A DNA stretch of 7,702 nucleotides from Candidatus Pelagibacter sp. (GTDB lineage Bacteria; Pseudomonadota; Alphaproteobacteria; Pelagibacterales; Pelagibacteraceae), in contig JAPYTV010000034.1 in NCBI GenBank assembly GCA_029941985.1, positions 1 to 7,702 on the forward strand. Direction: 5' to 3'. The notes beneath the pieces are model-generated. The model saw nothing but the letters and a program-made list of their open reading frames with translations, ran no database searches and was not told the origin of the DNA. The position numbers and the translations under genes are program-made. This document shows, piece after piece, positions 1 through 6,893 of the stretch (the first letter of the stretch is position 1; every line of letters starts with the position of its first letter).

Positions 1-19
1 AAGCAGTTTTTGAAAGTTT

Positions 20-949
20 TCAATAAAATTCTAAAAGAGCGTTGACATGCATCTCGGTACTCTCTTTAAGAGCATTAAGGTCGTATCCACCCTCAAGAAT
101 TGAAACTACTTTACCCTCACAACACAATCTTGAAATTTCTAATACCCGTTTTGTTATTGTATAAAAATCATTTGACTCAAGATTAAATTGACCAATAGGA
201 TCATGTTTATGAGCATCAAAACCAGCTGAAAGTAATATAAAATCAGGATCAAAATCCTTGAGTCTTTTTAGAACAGTCTCTAAAGCATTCAAATATTCCT
301 CAGAATTAGTTCCAGAAGGTAAAGGAATATTTAGAATGTTGTTATATTGCCCTTTTTCATTTTCAGATCCAGTGCCAGGATAAAATGGGTACTGGTGAGT
401 AGAAATATAAAAAACATTTGGGTTATCATAAAAAATATCTTGAGTACCATTACCGTGATGGATATCTAAATCAAAAATCGCAACTTTTTTTAAATTAAAT
501 GTAGTTAAAAGATATTGAACTCCAACACTAATATTATTATAGACACAAAAACCCATAGCCTTATCCCTAGTAGCATGATGCCCTGGTGGTCTTACAGCAC
601 AAAATGCATTTTTAAATTCTTTATTTTGGACTCCATCAATCGCAGCCATAACTGAGCCTACAGCATCTATTGTAGCTTCTTTGCTACCAGGAGAGATTAT
701 TGTGTCACCATCTAAAGAAGAAAAATCATTTTTTGGAAAAGAATTTTGAACAAAATCTATATAATCAGAATTATGAGTCATTTTAAGAATCTCATTCTTA
801 ACTTTAGAAGGTTTTTTCCATATTAAATTTTTATTATTTATTTTTTTAAAATTTTCTAAGATAACATCCACTCTAGCTACTTGTTCAGGATGTCCACTGC
901 CAGTATTATGATTTTGATATGTATCAGAGGTTATTAAACCAGTTTTCAT
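20..949 (-). CDS. HDAC-family zinc-dependent deacetylase (class II-like / AcuC-AphA type)
   Basis: Complete 309-residue single-domain protein of the arginase/deacetylase fold, which hydrolyses acetyl or other acyl amides using one zinc ion. Visible signature residues are the His pair in PPGHH (H124, H125), zinc ligands D162 and H164 in FDLDIHHGNG, the third ligand D245 in SAGFDAH, and the transition-state tyrosine Y289 in LEGGYD. All catalytic positions are intact and there is no signal peptide, so it should be an active cytoplasmic enzyme. The ATG overlaps the dapE stop codon by four bases (ATGA), which fixes the start and suggests translational coupling. Family members act on acetyl-lysine, acetylpolyamines or small acylated metabolites. 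The residue after the Asp-Pro of the specificity loop is I252, not the glutamate of HDAC10-type polyamine deacetylases. Family assignment is secure; substrate is unknown. Confidence 0.93.
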   Translation of the reverse strand: MKTGLITSDTYQNHNTGSGHPEQVARVDVILENFKKINNKNLIWKKPSKVKNEILKMTHNSDYIDFVQNSFPKNDFSSLDGDTIISPGSKEATIDAVGSVMAAIDGVQNKEFKNAFCAVRPPGHHATRDKAMGFCVYNNISVGVQYLLTTFNLKKVAIFDLDIHHGNGTQDIFYDNPNVFYISTHQYPFYPGTGSENEKGQYNNILNIPLPSGTNSEEYLNALETVLKRLKDFDPDFILLSAGFDAHKHDPIGQFNLESNDFYTITKRVLEISRLCCEGKVVSILEGGYDLNALKESTEMHVNALLEFY

Positions 950-2115
950 TTAAAATAATTTTCTAAAATAGTAGAGTATATTTTAGTCAATTTTTTTAAA
1001 TCTGAAAGTGGTACAGACTCATTTACTTTATGCATACCACCATTTTTTCTCCCACCAACTAATCCAAATTCTAAACAAGGTGTAATTTTTCTGATGAATC
1101 TTGCATCAGAAGTTCCACCTGTTGTAGAAAGCTTTGGTTTAATTTTTGTAATTGTTTTAATAGTATTTTGAATCATATAAGTTGTTTTATTTGGTTTAGT
1201 TAAAAAAGCTTCACCTGAAACCATATAATCTATCTTAAATTTACACTTATCTTTTTTAGTAATACTTTTAATTATTCCATTTAATTTTTTTTTAAGAGAA
1301 TTTGAGGAATGTTTATTATTAAATCTAATGTTAAATGTAGCTCTTGCTGAGTCTGGTATTACGTTATCTGCTGAATTATCTATATTAATTCTAGTTACTT
1401 CTAAATTAGTGGGCTGGAAGTTCTTAGTTCCCTTATCAAATTTTATTTCTTTTAATCTTTTTAGAATTTTTACTATTGTATTTGAAGGATTATTAGCTAG
1501 GTGGGGATATGCAACATGACCTGCTGTCGATATTATATTTAAGTGACCAGTAATACTCCCCCTTCTTCCAATTTTAATCATTTCACCAAGTTTGTTAAGG
1601 TTTGTTGGTTCTCCTACAAGACAAAAATTAACTTTTTCTTTTTTTTTCTTTAAATAATCTACAACTTTTTTAGTTCCATTAATTGCCACACCTTCTTCAT
1701 CGCCAGTTATTAATAAACTAATTGAGCCACTAAAATTTTTATTTTTAAATATAAAGCTACTTATTGCTGCTACAAAACAAGCGATTCCACCCTTCATATC
1801 ATTAGCACCTCTTCCTATAAGGTGACCTTGTTTAATGCCTGGATTAAATGGTTTAAAGACCCATTCTTTTAAATTTCCTGGAGGTACTACATCTAAATGT
1901 CCAGCAAACATAAAATTTGGCTGAGAATTTCCTAGTCTTGCATATAAATTTTTAACGGGTTTAGAGTTTTTATCTTTAAACTCTAATAATTTACATTTGA
2001 AACCAATCTCCGTTAATTTTTTAGCTAGAAACTTCATTACACCTGCATCAATAGGAGTAATACTTGGAAACTTAATTAGCTCTTTTGCTAATTTAACTTC
2101 ATTATAAACTGGCAT
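946..2115 (-). CDS. dapE: Succinyl-diaminopimelate desuccinylase
   Basis: Complete 389-residue M20-family di-zinc amidohydrolase that cleaves N-succinyl-LL-2,6-diaminopimelate to succinate and LL-diaminopimelate, in the succinylase route to lysine and meso-DAP. Metal and catalytic residues are all present: H73 and D75 in AGHLDVVPPG, bridging D106 in GRGANDMKGG, general base E140 and ligand E141 in TGDEEG, E169 in GEPTN, and H362 in GGMHKVNE. The lid/dimerisation-domain histidine is H200 (TAGHVAYPH), and GGTSDARF (333-340) is the typical DapE substrate loop, which favours DapE over ArgE or other M20 enzymes. Length is close to the usual 375-390. The start lies one base after the dapD stop codon, and the stop overlaps the deacetylase start. 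Immediate linkage to dapD strongly supports the specific assignment. Confidence 0.96.
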   Translation of the reverse strand: MPVYNEVKLAKELIKFPSITPIDAGVMKFLAKKLTEIGFKCKLLEFKDKNSKPVKNLYARLGNSQPNFMFAGHLDVVPPGNLKEWVFKPFNPGIKQGHLIGRGANDMKGGIACFVAAISSFIFKNKNFSGSISLLITGDEEGVAINGTKKVVDYLKKKKEKVNFCLVGEPTNLNKLGEMIKIGRRGSITGHLNIISTAGHVAYPHLANNPSNTIVKILKRLKEIKFDKGTKNFQPTNLEVTRINIDNSADNVIPDSARATFNIRFNNKHSSNSLKKKLNGIIKSITKKDKCKFKIDYMVSGEAFLTKPNKTTYMIQNTIKTITKIKPKLSTTGGTSDARFIRKITPCLEFGLVGGRKNGGMHKVNESVPLSDLKKLTKIYSTILENYFK

Positions 2116-2116
2116 T

Positions 2117-2935
2117 TTAGTCTCTTAATAGATCATTAAGTGAAGTTTTAGATCTAGTTTTTTCATCAACTTTTTTAATAATAACTGCACAATATAACGA
2201 GGGTCCTTTCCCATCTTTGTTTGGCAAACTTCCTGGCACTATTACAGAATAAGGAGGAATTTTACCAAAAATAACTTCTCCAGTTTCTCTATCTACAATT
2301 TTAGTTGATTGACCAATAAAAACACCCATTGACAAAACTGATCCTTCTCCAACTATAACTCCTTCAACTATTTCTGAACGAGCTCCAATAAAACAATTGT
2401 CTTCAATAATTGTAGGGTTTGCTTGCATTGGTTCTAATACGCCTCCAATTCCTGCTCCCCCTGAGATATGACAATTTTTTCCTATTTGTGCGCACGACCC
2501 AACTGATGCCCAAGTATCAACCATAGTACCTTCATCAACATATGCACCAACATTTACAAATGATGGCATTAGCACAACATTTTTTGCAATATAAGATCCA
2601 TGTCTAACAACTCCATTTGGAACCATCCTAAATCCTGCTTTTTTATGTTCTTCTCTTCCCCAACCAGCAGTTTTTCCTCTAACTTTATCCCACCATGTTG
2701 CATAAGGACCTGTAAGAGTTTGCATTTCATTTGTTTTAAAACTTAAAAGTATTGCTTTTTTAATCCACTGATGAACTTTCCATTCATTCCCTTTTTTTTC
2801 AGCAACCCTTAGAGTACCTTTGTCAACTAATTCAATAGTTTCTTTGATGGCATTTAATATTGATTGATCAGATTGAGCATTAATCGTTTCTTTATTATCC
2901 CACGCTTTATTTATAATTTTTTCGAATTCTTTCAT
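2117..2935 (-). CDS. dapD: 2,3,4,5-tetrahydropyridine-2,6-dicarboxylate N-succinyltransferase
   Basis: Complete 272-residue enzyme, the usual length of this family, which transfers succinyl from succinyl-CoA to tetrahydrodipicolinate, committing carbon to the succinylated diaminopimelate branch. The N-terminal alpha-helical domain (about 1-100) contains the family stretch GPYATWWDKV. It is followed by a left-handed beta-helix of hexapeptide repeats (about 105-230) including VVLMPSFVNVGAYVDEGT and SGGAGIGGVLEP. D140 (in MVDTWASVG) and E188 (in GARSEIVEG) fall where the catalytic Asp/Glu pair of characterised DapD enzymes lies. The C-terminal tail includes VIVPGSLP and KTR. Family members work as cytoplasmic trimers. 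It sits five bases after the HAD gene and one base before dapE. No Shine-Dalgarno is visible upstream of the ATG. Confidence 0.97.
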   Translation of the reverse strand: MKEFEKIINKAWDNKETINAQSDQSILNAIKETIELVDKGTLRVAEKKGNEWKVHQWIKKAILLSFKTNEMQTLTGPYATWWDKVRGKTAGWGREEHKKAGFRMVPNGVVRHGSYIAKNVVLMPSFVNVGAYVDEGTMVDTWASVGSCAQIGKNCHISGGAGIGGVLEPMQANPTIIEDNCFIGARSEIVEGVIVGEGSVLSMGVFIGQSTKIVDRETGEVIFGKIPPYSVIVPGSLPNKDGKGPSLYCAVIIKKVDEKTRSKTSLNDLLRD

Positions 2936-2940
2936 AAATT

Positions 2941-3612
2941 TTATGCTGCTTTTAATATATTAATTTCTTGAAGAAAAGAAGGCAAGTTCTTAATCTTGTA
3001 ATCAATATAAGGCTTGTTTGCATCTTTTTTTGCAAAACTTTCATCATTTTCAAGCCAACATGTTATCATTCCTAAATTTTTAGCTTGTTCTAAATTATGA
3101 GCAATATCCTCAATTAATATTGATTTTTTTGGATCAAGGTTAAATTTTTGTATTATTTTTTTGTAAGGATCAATTTGAGGTTTTGGTATAAAATTAGCAT
3201 CTATAATATCAAAAGCACCATCAAACAGGCCATCAATATCCAACTGTTTTGTTACATTTTCAACATGTGCGTGAGATCCATTGGTAAAGATATATTTTTT
3301 TTCTTTAATCTTAATTAACTCTTCTCTTAATTTTAAATCTTTAGGTAACCAACTAATATCTATATCATGAACAAATTCAAGGAACTCATGAGGATCTATT
3401 TTATCATGTTTCATTAATCCTGATAAAGTTGTTCCATATTCGTAAAAATATTTCTTTTGGATTTCTTTTGCTTTAATTAAACTAATATTAAATTTTTTTG
3501 AAATAAAAGCTGACATTTTTTTATCAACTTCAGAAAAAACTTTTGTTTGACCACTGTAAAGCGTATTATCAAGGTCAAATATCCAGTATTTTATATCAAC
3601 TAAATTTTTCAT
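2941..3612 (-). CDS. HAD-superfamily phosphatase, pyrimidine 5'-nucleotidase-like
   Basis: Complete 223-residue haloacid dehalogenase-type hydrolase. Motif I is FDLDNTLY, with nucleophile D13 and acid/base D15. Motif II is FTNGS (T110 to S113), motif III is K144 in PKPQIDPY, and motif IV is LIEDIAHN with E168 and D169. A helical cap (about 20-95) between motifs I and II makes it a subfamily I enzyme. The DLDNTLY...TNG...EDxxxN pattern resembles the bacterial/yeast pyrimidine 5'-nucleotidase (SDT1/PHM8-like) group, which dephosphorylates nucleoside monophosphates such as UMP; other small phosphate esters are possible. The start overlaps the argB stop in an ATGA. A HAD gene in this position beside argB is, from general knowledge, common in alphaproteobacteria, suggesting a conserved but unproven connection. 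Phosphatase chemistry is well supported, the substrate is not. Confidence 0.88.
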   Translation of the reverse strand: MKNLVDIKYWIFDLDNTLYSGQTKVFSEVDKKMSAFISKKFNISLIKAKEIQKKYFYEYGTTLSGLMKHDKIDPHEFLEFVHDIDISWLPKDLKLREELIKIKEKKYIFTNGSHAHVENVTKQLDIDGLFDGAFDIIDANFIPKPQIDPYKKIIQKFNLDPKKSILIEDIAHNLEQAKNLGMITCWLENDESFAKKDANKPYIDYKIKNLPSFLQEINILKAA

Positions 3613-4475
3613 TCTCTTATTAAGGTTCCCGAGCCCTTGTCGGATAATAGTTCAAAAAGAATTGAGTGATTTTTTCTACCATCGATTATTACCACTCCTT
3701 TAACACCATTACGTGCAACATCTAGACAGTTGTTAATTTTTGGTATCATTCCACCAGATATAACTTTCTGATCAATTAAATCTTTAGCCTGAGTTGAATT
3801 GATTTCTGGGATTAGTTTTTTATCATTATCTAATATACCCTCCACGTCACTTATAATCATTAGTCTTCTAGCCTTAAGGTCCTTTGCTATTGCGCCAGCA
3901 GCTGTATCTGCGTTGATATTAAAAGTTTGGTTATTTTTATCCAAACCTAATGGGGCGATAACTGGAACCTCATTAGATTGAATTGTTTTGTTTATTATGT
4001 CTTTATTAATTTTAGTAGGAGTTCCAACAAAACCTAAATATTTATTTTCTTGTCTAACTGATATTACGTTATTTTCCTTAGTTGTAATTTTTTTTGCATT
4101 ACAGGATAGATTTTTTAGAGCATCAACTATTTCTTTGTTGAAATAAATTAAGACATCTTCAACTATCTTAATTGTATCTTTGTCAGTAATTCTTAATCCT
4201 TTAATAAAATTACTTTTAATATTAAATTCACTAAGCTTGCGGTTAATTCTTTTTCCACCTCCATGAACTATTACTGGGTTAAATCCAAGTTTATTTAAAA
4301 CTGCGATATCTTGAATAAAAATATTAAATAAATTTGAATCTATTAGTACACTACCTCCACACTTGATAACTATAAATTCATCATTATATTTATCTAAATA
4401 TTTTTTTACTTCTTTCGCAGAGGGACCATCTTTAGGCAAAATTTTTATTAATTCTTCTTCTTTTACAGAAAGCAT
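3609..4475 (-). CDS. argB: Acetylglutamate kinase
   Basis: Complete 288-residue amino-acid kinase that phosphorylates N-acetyl-L-glutamate at the expense of ATP, the second step of arginine synthesis. Visible elements are the phosphate-binding K38 and G40-G41 in VIKCGGS, HGGGKRI (71-77), the substrate arginine R95 in GLRITD, N186/N188/D190 in NINADTAAGAIA, D210 in IISDVEGI, and K246 in SGGMIPK. Together these distinguish ArgB from aspartokinase, UMP kinase or glutamate 5-kinase. About 30 residues precede the kinase core; such an N-terminal helix occurs in hexameric, arginine-inhibited ArgB proteins, so feedback inhibition is plausible. The sequence of that extension (GPSAKEVKKYLDKY) is not the usual alphaproteobacterial one. 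The ATG lies one base after the yidC stop codon, and the stop overlaps the HAD start in an ATGA. Confidence 0.95.
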   Translation of the reverse strand: MLSVKEEELIKILPKDGPSAKEVKKYLDKYNDEFIVIKCGGSVLIDSNLFNIFIQDIAVLNKLGFNPVIVHGGGKRINRKLSEFNIKSNFIKGLRITDKDTIKIVEDVLIYFNKEIVDALKNLSCNAKKITTKENNVISVRQENKYLGFVGTPTKINKDIINKTIQSNEVPVIAPLGLDKNNQTFNINADTAAGAIAKDLKARRLMIISDVEGILDNDKKLIPEINSTQAKDLIDQKVISGGMIPKINNCLDVARNGVKGVVIIDGRKNHSILFELLSDKGSGTLIRE

Positions 4476-4476
4476 T

Positions 4477-6153
4477 TTAGGCTGTTTTAACAGTCGTTCT
4501 TTTCATTATAAAAATTTGTTGAGCCATTGTTAAAATGTTATTAACTGTCCAATAGATTACAAGTCCCGCAGGAAAAGGTGCAAGAATAACAGTTAAAAAA
4601 ATTGGGAAAAACATAAATATTTTTGCTTGAATTGGATCTGGTGGAGTAGGATTTAGTTTTTGTTGAACAAACATACTTATCCCCATCAATATAGGCCAAA
4701 CACCAATCATTAAAAATGAAGGTGGGTCCCAAGGTATTAAACCAAAAAGATTAAATACTGAAGTTGGGTCTCTTTCAGATAAATCATGAATCCATCCATA
4801 AAAAGGCATTTGTCTCATCTCAATTGTTACAAATAAAACTTTATATAAAGCAAAGAATACTGGAATCTGGACGAGTATTGGTAAGCAACCACTCATAGGG
4901 TTAACTTTTTCTCTTTTATAAAGAGCCATCGTTTCTTGCTGCAATTTCATTTTATCATCTTTATGAAGCTCTTTTAGTCTCGTCATTTCTGGTTGGAGAA
5001 TTTTCATTTTGGCCATGCTTCTAAAAGAAAAGTTTGCAAGTGGAAAAAAAGTTAATCTAATACAAAAAGTAATTGCTATTATAGCCAAACCATAATTACC
5101 TAGTAATTTAAAGAAGTAATCTATTCCAAAGAATAAAGGCTTTGTAATAAAATACATAAAACCCCAGTCGATTACTAAATCGAATTTATCGATTTTTAAA
5201 TTCTCAGCATAACCATCAATAACATTAACCCTTTTAGCCGCAACTATAATTTGAATTGTTTCTTGTATTGTGCCTTTTGGATTTACTTCAATTCCTTCTG
5301 TTGAGATAAAATTAGCTCTGAATTTGTTTTTATAATCAAAAGTTGTTTTAAACTCTTTTCCTCTAGGTGGAATAATTGAGCTAATCCAGAATTTATCCCC
5401 TATACCTAGCCATCCTTTTTGAGCTGTCCTACTGAATTTTTTTTCCTGTATGTCATCATAATCTTCTTCAATCAATTCATCATCTAAAGTCGCAATCAGA
5501 CCCTCATGAAGTATATAAAAATTAGATATATCTGGAACTTTATTTCTTATAATTTGTCCATATGAATAAAAGCTATATGTTTTATTGGAAGAATTTATTA
5601 TTTTTTGTTTAACAGTAAATAAAAATTGATTATCTAAACTGATATGCTTTTCAAAAGTAACTCCTTGAGCATTATTCCAAAAAAGTTTAATTGGACTACT
5701 ATTAGTAAGTTTTTTATTACCTTCAACTTTCCAAACAGTAGAAGCATCAGGTATGTCAATATTTTTATTAGCAGTAACAAAGCCACTTTCTATTAAGTAG
5801 CCATTAGTAACATTTCTTGGATTTAATAGAGTAACTTTCTCATTGTTATTTAATTTAACATTATATTCTTTAAAAGTAAGATCGTCTATTGTTGCGCCTT
5901 TAAGAGAAATAGAACCAATAATATTATTATTTTCAAATTTAATTCTTTCATTTTGTGTTAAAGCTTCATCTCTAGTTATTTCAGCAAAGTTTTCAGCTTG
6001 ATCTAAACTAGGAGTATCCGTATTTGTTTGAATTTTTTTTTGTTCTTCTAAATTTTGCTTTACTATTTTAGGGTTAGGTTGAAAAAATAAAGAATATAAT
6101 ATTATAACTGCTGCTGATAGTGATATTGCCGCTATTACGTTTTTACTATCCAT
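4477..6153 (-). CDS. yidC: Membrane protein insertase YidC (Oxa1 family)
   Basis: Complete 558-residue inner-membrane insertase of the Gram-negative type, working alone or with SecYEG to insert and fold membrane proteins. An N-terminal transmembrane segment (about 5-25) is followed by a linker and a large periplasmic P1 beta domain (about 70-325). The conserved Oxa1 core follows: a membrane segment at about 352-372, a cytoplasmic helical hairpin (about 375-415), and membrane segments at about 422-445, 477-496 and 511-547. The groove arginine essential in several family members is R366 in FCIRLTFFPL. NPMSGCLPILVQIPVFFALY and PAGLVIYWTVNN are diagnostic. The positively charged tail is short. 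The ATG shares one base with the yidD stop (TAATG). A weak AAAGG lies about ten bases upstream. The P1 domain confirms a Gram-negative host. Confidence 0.98.
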   Translation of the reverse strand: MDSKNVIAAISLSAAVIILYSLFFQPNPKIVKQNLEEQKKIQTNTDTPSLDQAENFAEITRDEALTQNERIKFENNNIIGSISLKGATIDDLTFKEYNVKLNNNEKVTLLNPRNVTNGYLIESGFVTANKNIDIPDASTVWKVEGNKKLTNSSPIKLFWNNAQGVTFEKHISLDNQFLFTVKQKIINSSNKTYSFYSYGQIIRNKVPDISNFYILHEGLIATLDDELIEEDYDDIQEKKFSRTAQKGWLGIGDKFWISSIIPPRGKEFKTTFDYKNKFRANFISTEGIEVNPKGTIQETIQIIVAAKRVNVIDGYAENLKIDKFDLVIDWGFMYFITKPLFFGIDYFFKLLGNYGLAIIAITFCIRLTFFPLANFSFRSMAKMKILQPEMTRLKELHKDDKMKLQQETMALYKREKVNPMSGCLPILVQIPVFFALYKVLFVTIEMRQMPFYGWIHDLSERDPTSVFNLFGLIPWDPPSFLMIGVWPILMGISMFVQQKLNPTPPDPIQAKIFMFFPIFLTVILAPFPAGLVIYWTVNNILTMAQQIFIMKRTTVKTA

Positions 6154-6404
6154 TATTTTTTAACCTTTGATTCTTTAACAACTGGATCAAAACCTTCGCT
6201 CCCACCTAAAGATTTAATAGGATGACAAGACAAAATTCTTTTTGTGGCTTTTGTAACGCCTTTAATTAGTCCATAAGTTTTTAGACAGTCAATAGCATAT
6301 TCAGAACATGTTGGAAGATATCTACACGATGGAGCTAGATAAGGACTAATAAACATTTTATAAACTTTAATTACACTAATTAATATACTTGAAATAATTT
6401 TCAT
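6153..6404 (-). CDS. yidD: Membrane protein insertion efficiency factor YidD
   Basis: Complete 83-residue protein of the YidD (DUF37) family, a small peripheral inner-membrane protein that assists YidC-dependent insertion. The N-terminal stretch (about 1-22) is an amphipathic helix ending in the family motif KMFISPYLAPSCRYLPTCSE. The three conserved cysteines are C27, C33 and C60 (in LSCHP), and GFDPV (71-75) closes the conserved part before a short lysine-rich tail. Length matches the usual 70-90. The start shares one base with the rnpA stop and the stop shares one base with the yidC start (both TAATG), giving the classical rpmH-rnpA-yidD-yidC arrangement. Older annotations sometimes call this family alpha-haemolysin-like, which is not supported by its known role. 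Confidence 0.96.
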   Translation of the reverse strand: MKIISSILISVIKVYKMFISPYLAPSCRYLPTCSEYAIDCLKTYGLIKGVTKATKRILSCHPIKSLGGSEGFDPVVKESKVKK

Positions 6405-6748
6405 TATTTAATCCTTTTAAAATCTTGAAATAAAGTTTCCTTTATTATCGCATATTCATTGTTTAGCATAGTTATTTTAGCAATAACAAGATATGAATAA
6501 TGGTAGTTTATTGATATTTTTTTTACACCTTCATTCACAATATTTCTTAATCTTCGTTTGATTTTATTTCTTTTAACTGAATTACCAATTTGTTTTTTTT
6601 TAACCACAAAGCTAATATTTAGCTTTTCATTATTTTTATTTTCGAGTAGACCAAAAAATATAGTGATATATTTATTTGAAAGTTTTTTCTTTTTCAGTAA
6701 ATTTTTGAAATCTTCATTTTTAGAAAGAGCAACAATTTTGCTTTTCAT
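6404..6748 (-). CDS. rnpA: Ribonuclease P protein component
   Basis: Complete 114-residue, very basic protein subunit of RNase P, which helps the catalytic RNA (rnpB, not in this window) remove 5' leaders from precursor tRNAs. The family RNR signature appears as KRNKIKRRLR (59-68), preceded by the beta-strand SFVVKKKQIGNSV. The N-terminal part (LSKNEDFKNLLKK) matches the usual L-x-x-x-x-D-F start of the family, and length is typical. It is Lys/Asn/Ile-rich, as expected for an AT-rich genome. It begins four bases after the rpmH stop and has no visible Shine-Dalgarno, so it is probably translated by coupling or a leader-independent mode. A run of nine A on the coding strand (6601-6593) lies just upstream of the RNR motif. 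Confidence 0.95.
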   Translation of the reverse strand: MKSKIVALSKNEDFKNLLKKKKLSNKYITIFFGLLENKNNEKLNISFVVKKKQIGNSVKRNKIKRRLRNIVNEGVKKISINYHYSYLVIAKITMLNNEYAIIKETLFQDFKRIK

Positions 6749-6752
6749 TTAA

Positions 6753-6893
6753 TTAAACTGATACTGTTAAAGACTTTCTTCCTTTAGCTCTTCTTCTAGC
6801 TAAGAGTTTAATACCACCTTTAGTTTTCATTTTTGATCTAAAGCCGTGTTTTCTTGCTCTTTTAATATTTGATGGTTGATATGTTCTTTTCAT
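6753..6893 (-). CDS. rpmH: 50S ribosomal protein L34
   Basis: Complete 46-residue protein found by direct translation of the minus strand, from ATG at 6893 to TAA at 6755-6753. It begins MKRTYQPSNIKRARKHGFR, continues with the diagnostic RSKMKTKGG and LARRRAKGRK, and ends SLTVSV, matching bacterial L34 throughout its length (usually 44-46). L34 is a small arginine/lysine-rich protein buried in 23S rRNA of the large ribosomal subunit. It is the first gene of the minus-strand run and lies four bases before rnpA, the near-universal bacterial pairing. A promoter candidate lies in the preceding gap. No Shine-Dalgarno is visible; the leader just before the ATG is almost entirely A and T. Confidence 0.98.
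   Translation of the reverse strand: MKRTYQPSNIKRARKHGFRSKMKTKGGIKLLARRRAKGRKSLTVSV

Noticed and set aside
20..949. Acetoin-utilisation (AcuC) specific annotation
   Set aside because: No acetoin genes are nearby, and the sequence supports only the broad HDAC family.
1328..1519. Plus-strand ORF of 63 codons inside dapE
   Set aside because: Lies wholly antisense to conserved DapE sequence, and its product has no recognisable motif; a shadow frame.
3799..3981. Plus-strand ORF of 60 codons inside argB
   Set aside because: Antisense to the conserved NINADTAAG/IISDVEG region of ArgB; its low-complexity hydrophobic product is a by-product of that codon pattern.
4482..4493. Short inverted repeat CTGTT-TT-AACAG at the end of yidC as a terminator
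   Set aside because: Five-base arms with a two-base loop, AT-rich and inside coding sequence with no following U tract; too weak to terminate.
4541..4732. Minus-strand ORF of 63 codons in another frame of yidC
   Set aside because: Overlaps the essential C-terminal membrane core of YidC out of frame; Cys/Ser/Asn-rich shadow without homology.
6153..6404. Haemolysin or toxin role for the small cysteine protein
   Set aside because: The motifs and the rpmH-rnpA-yidC context identify YidD; the old haemolysin label does not fit.
6558..6752. Plus-strand ORF of 64 codons opposite rnpA
   Set aside because: Its Phe/Leu-rich product is the complement of the Lys-rich rnpA frame, so it only appears membrane-like.
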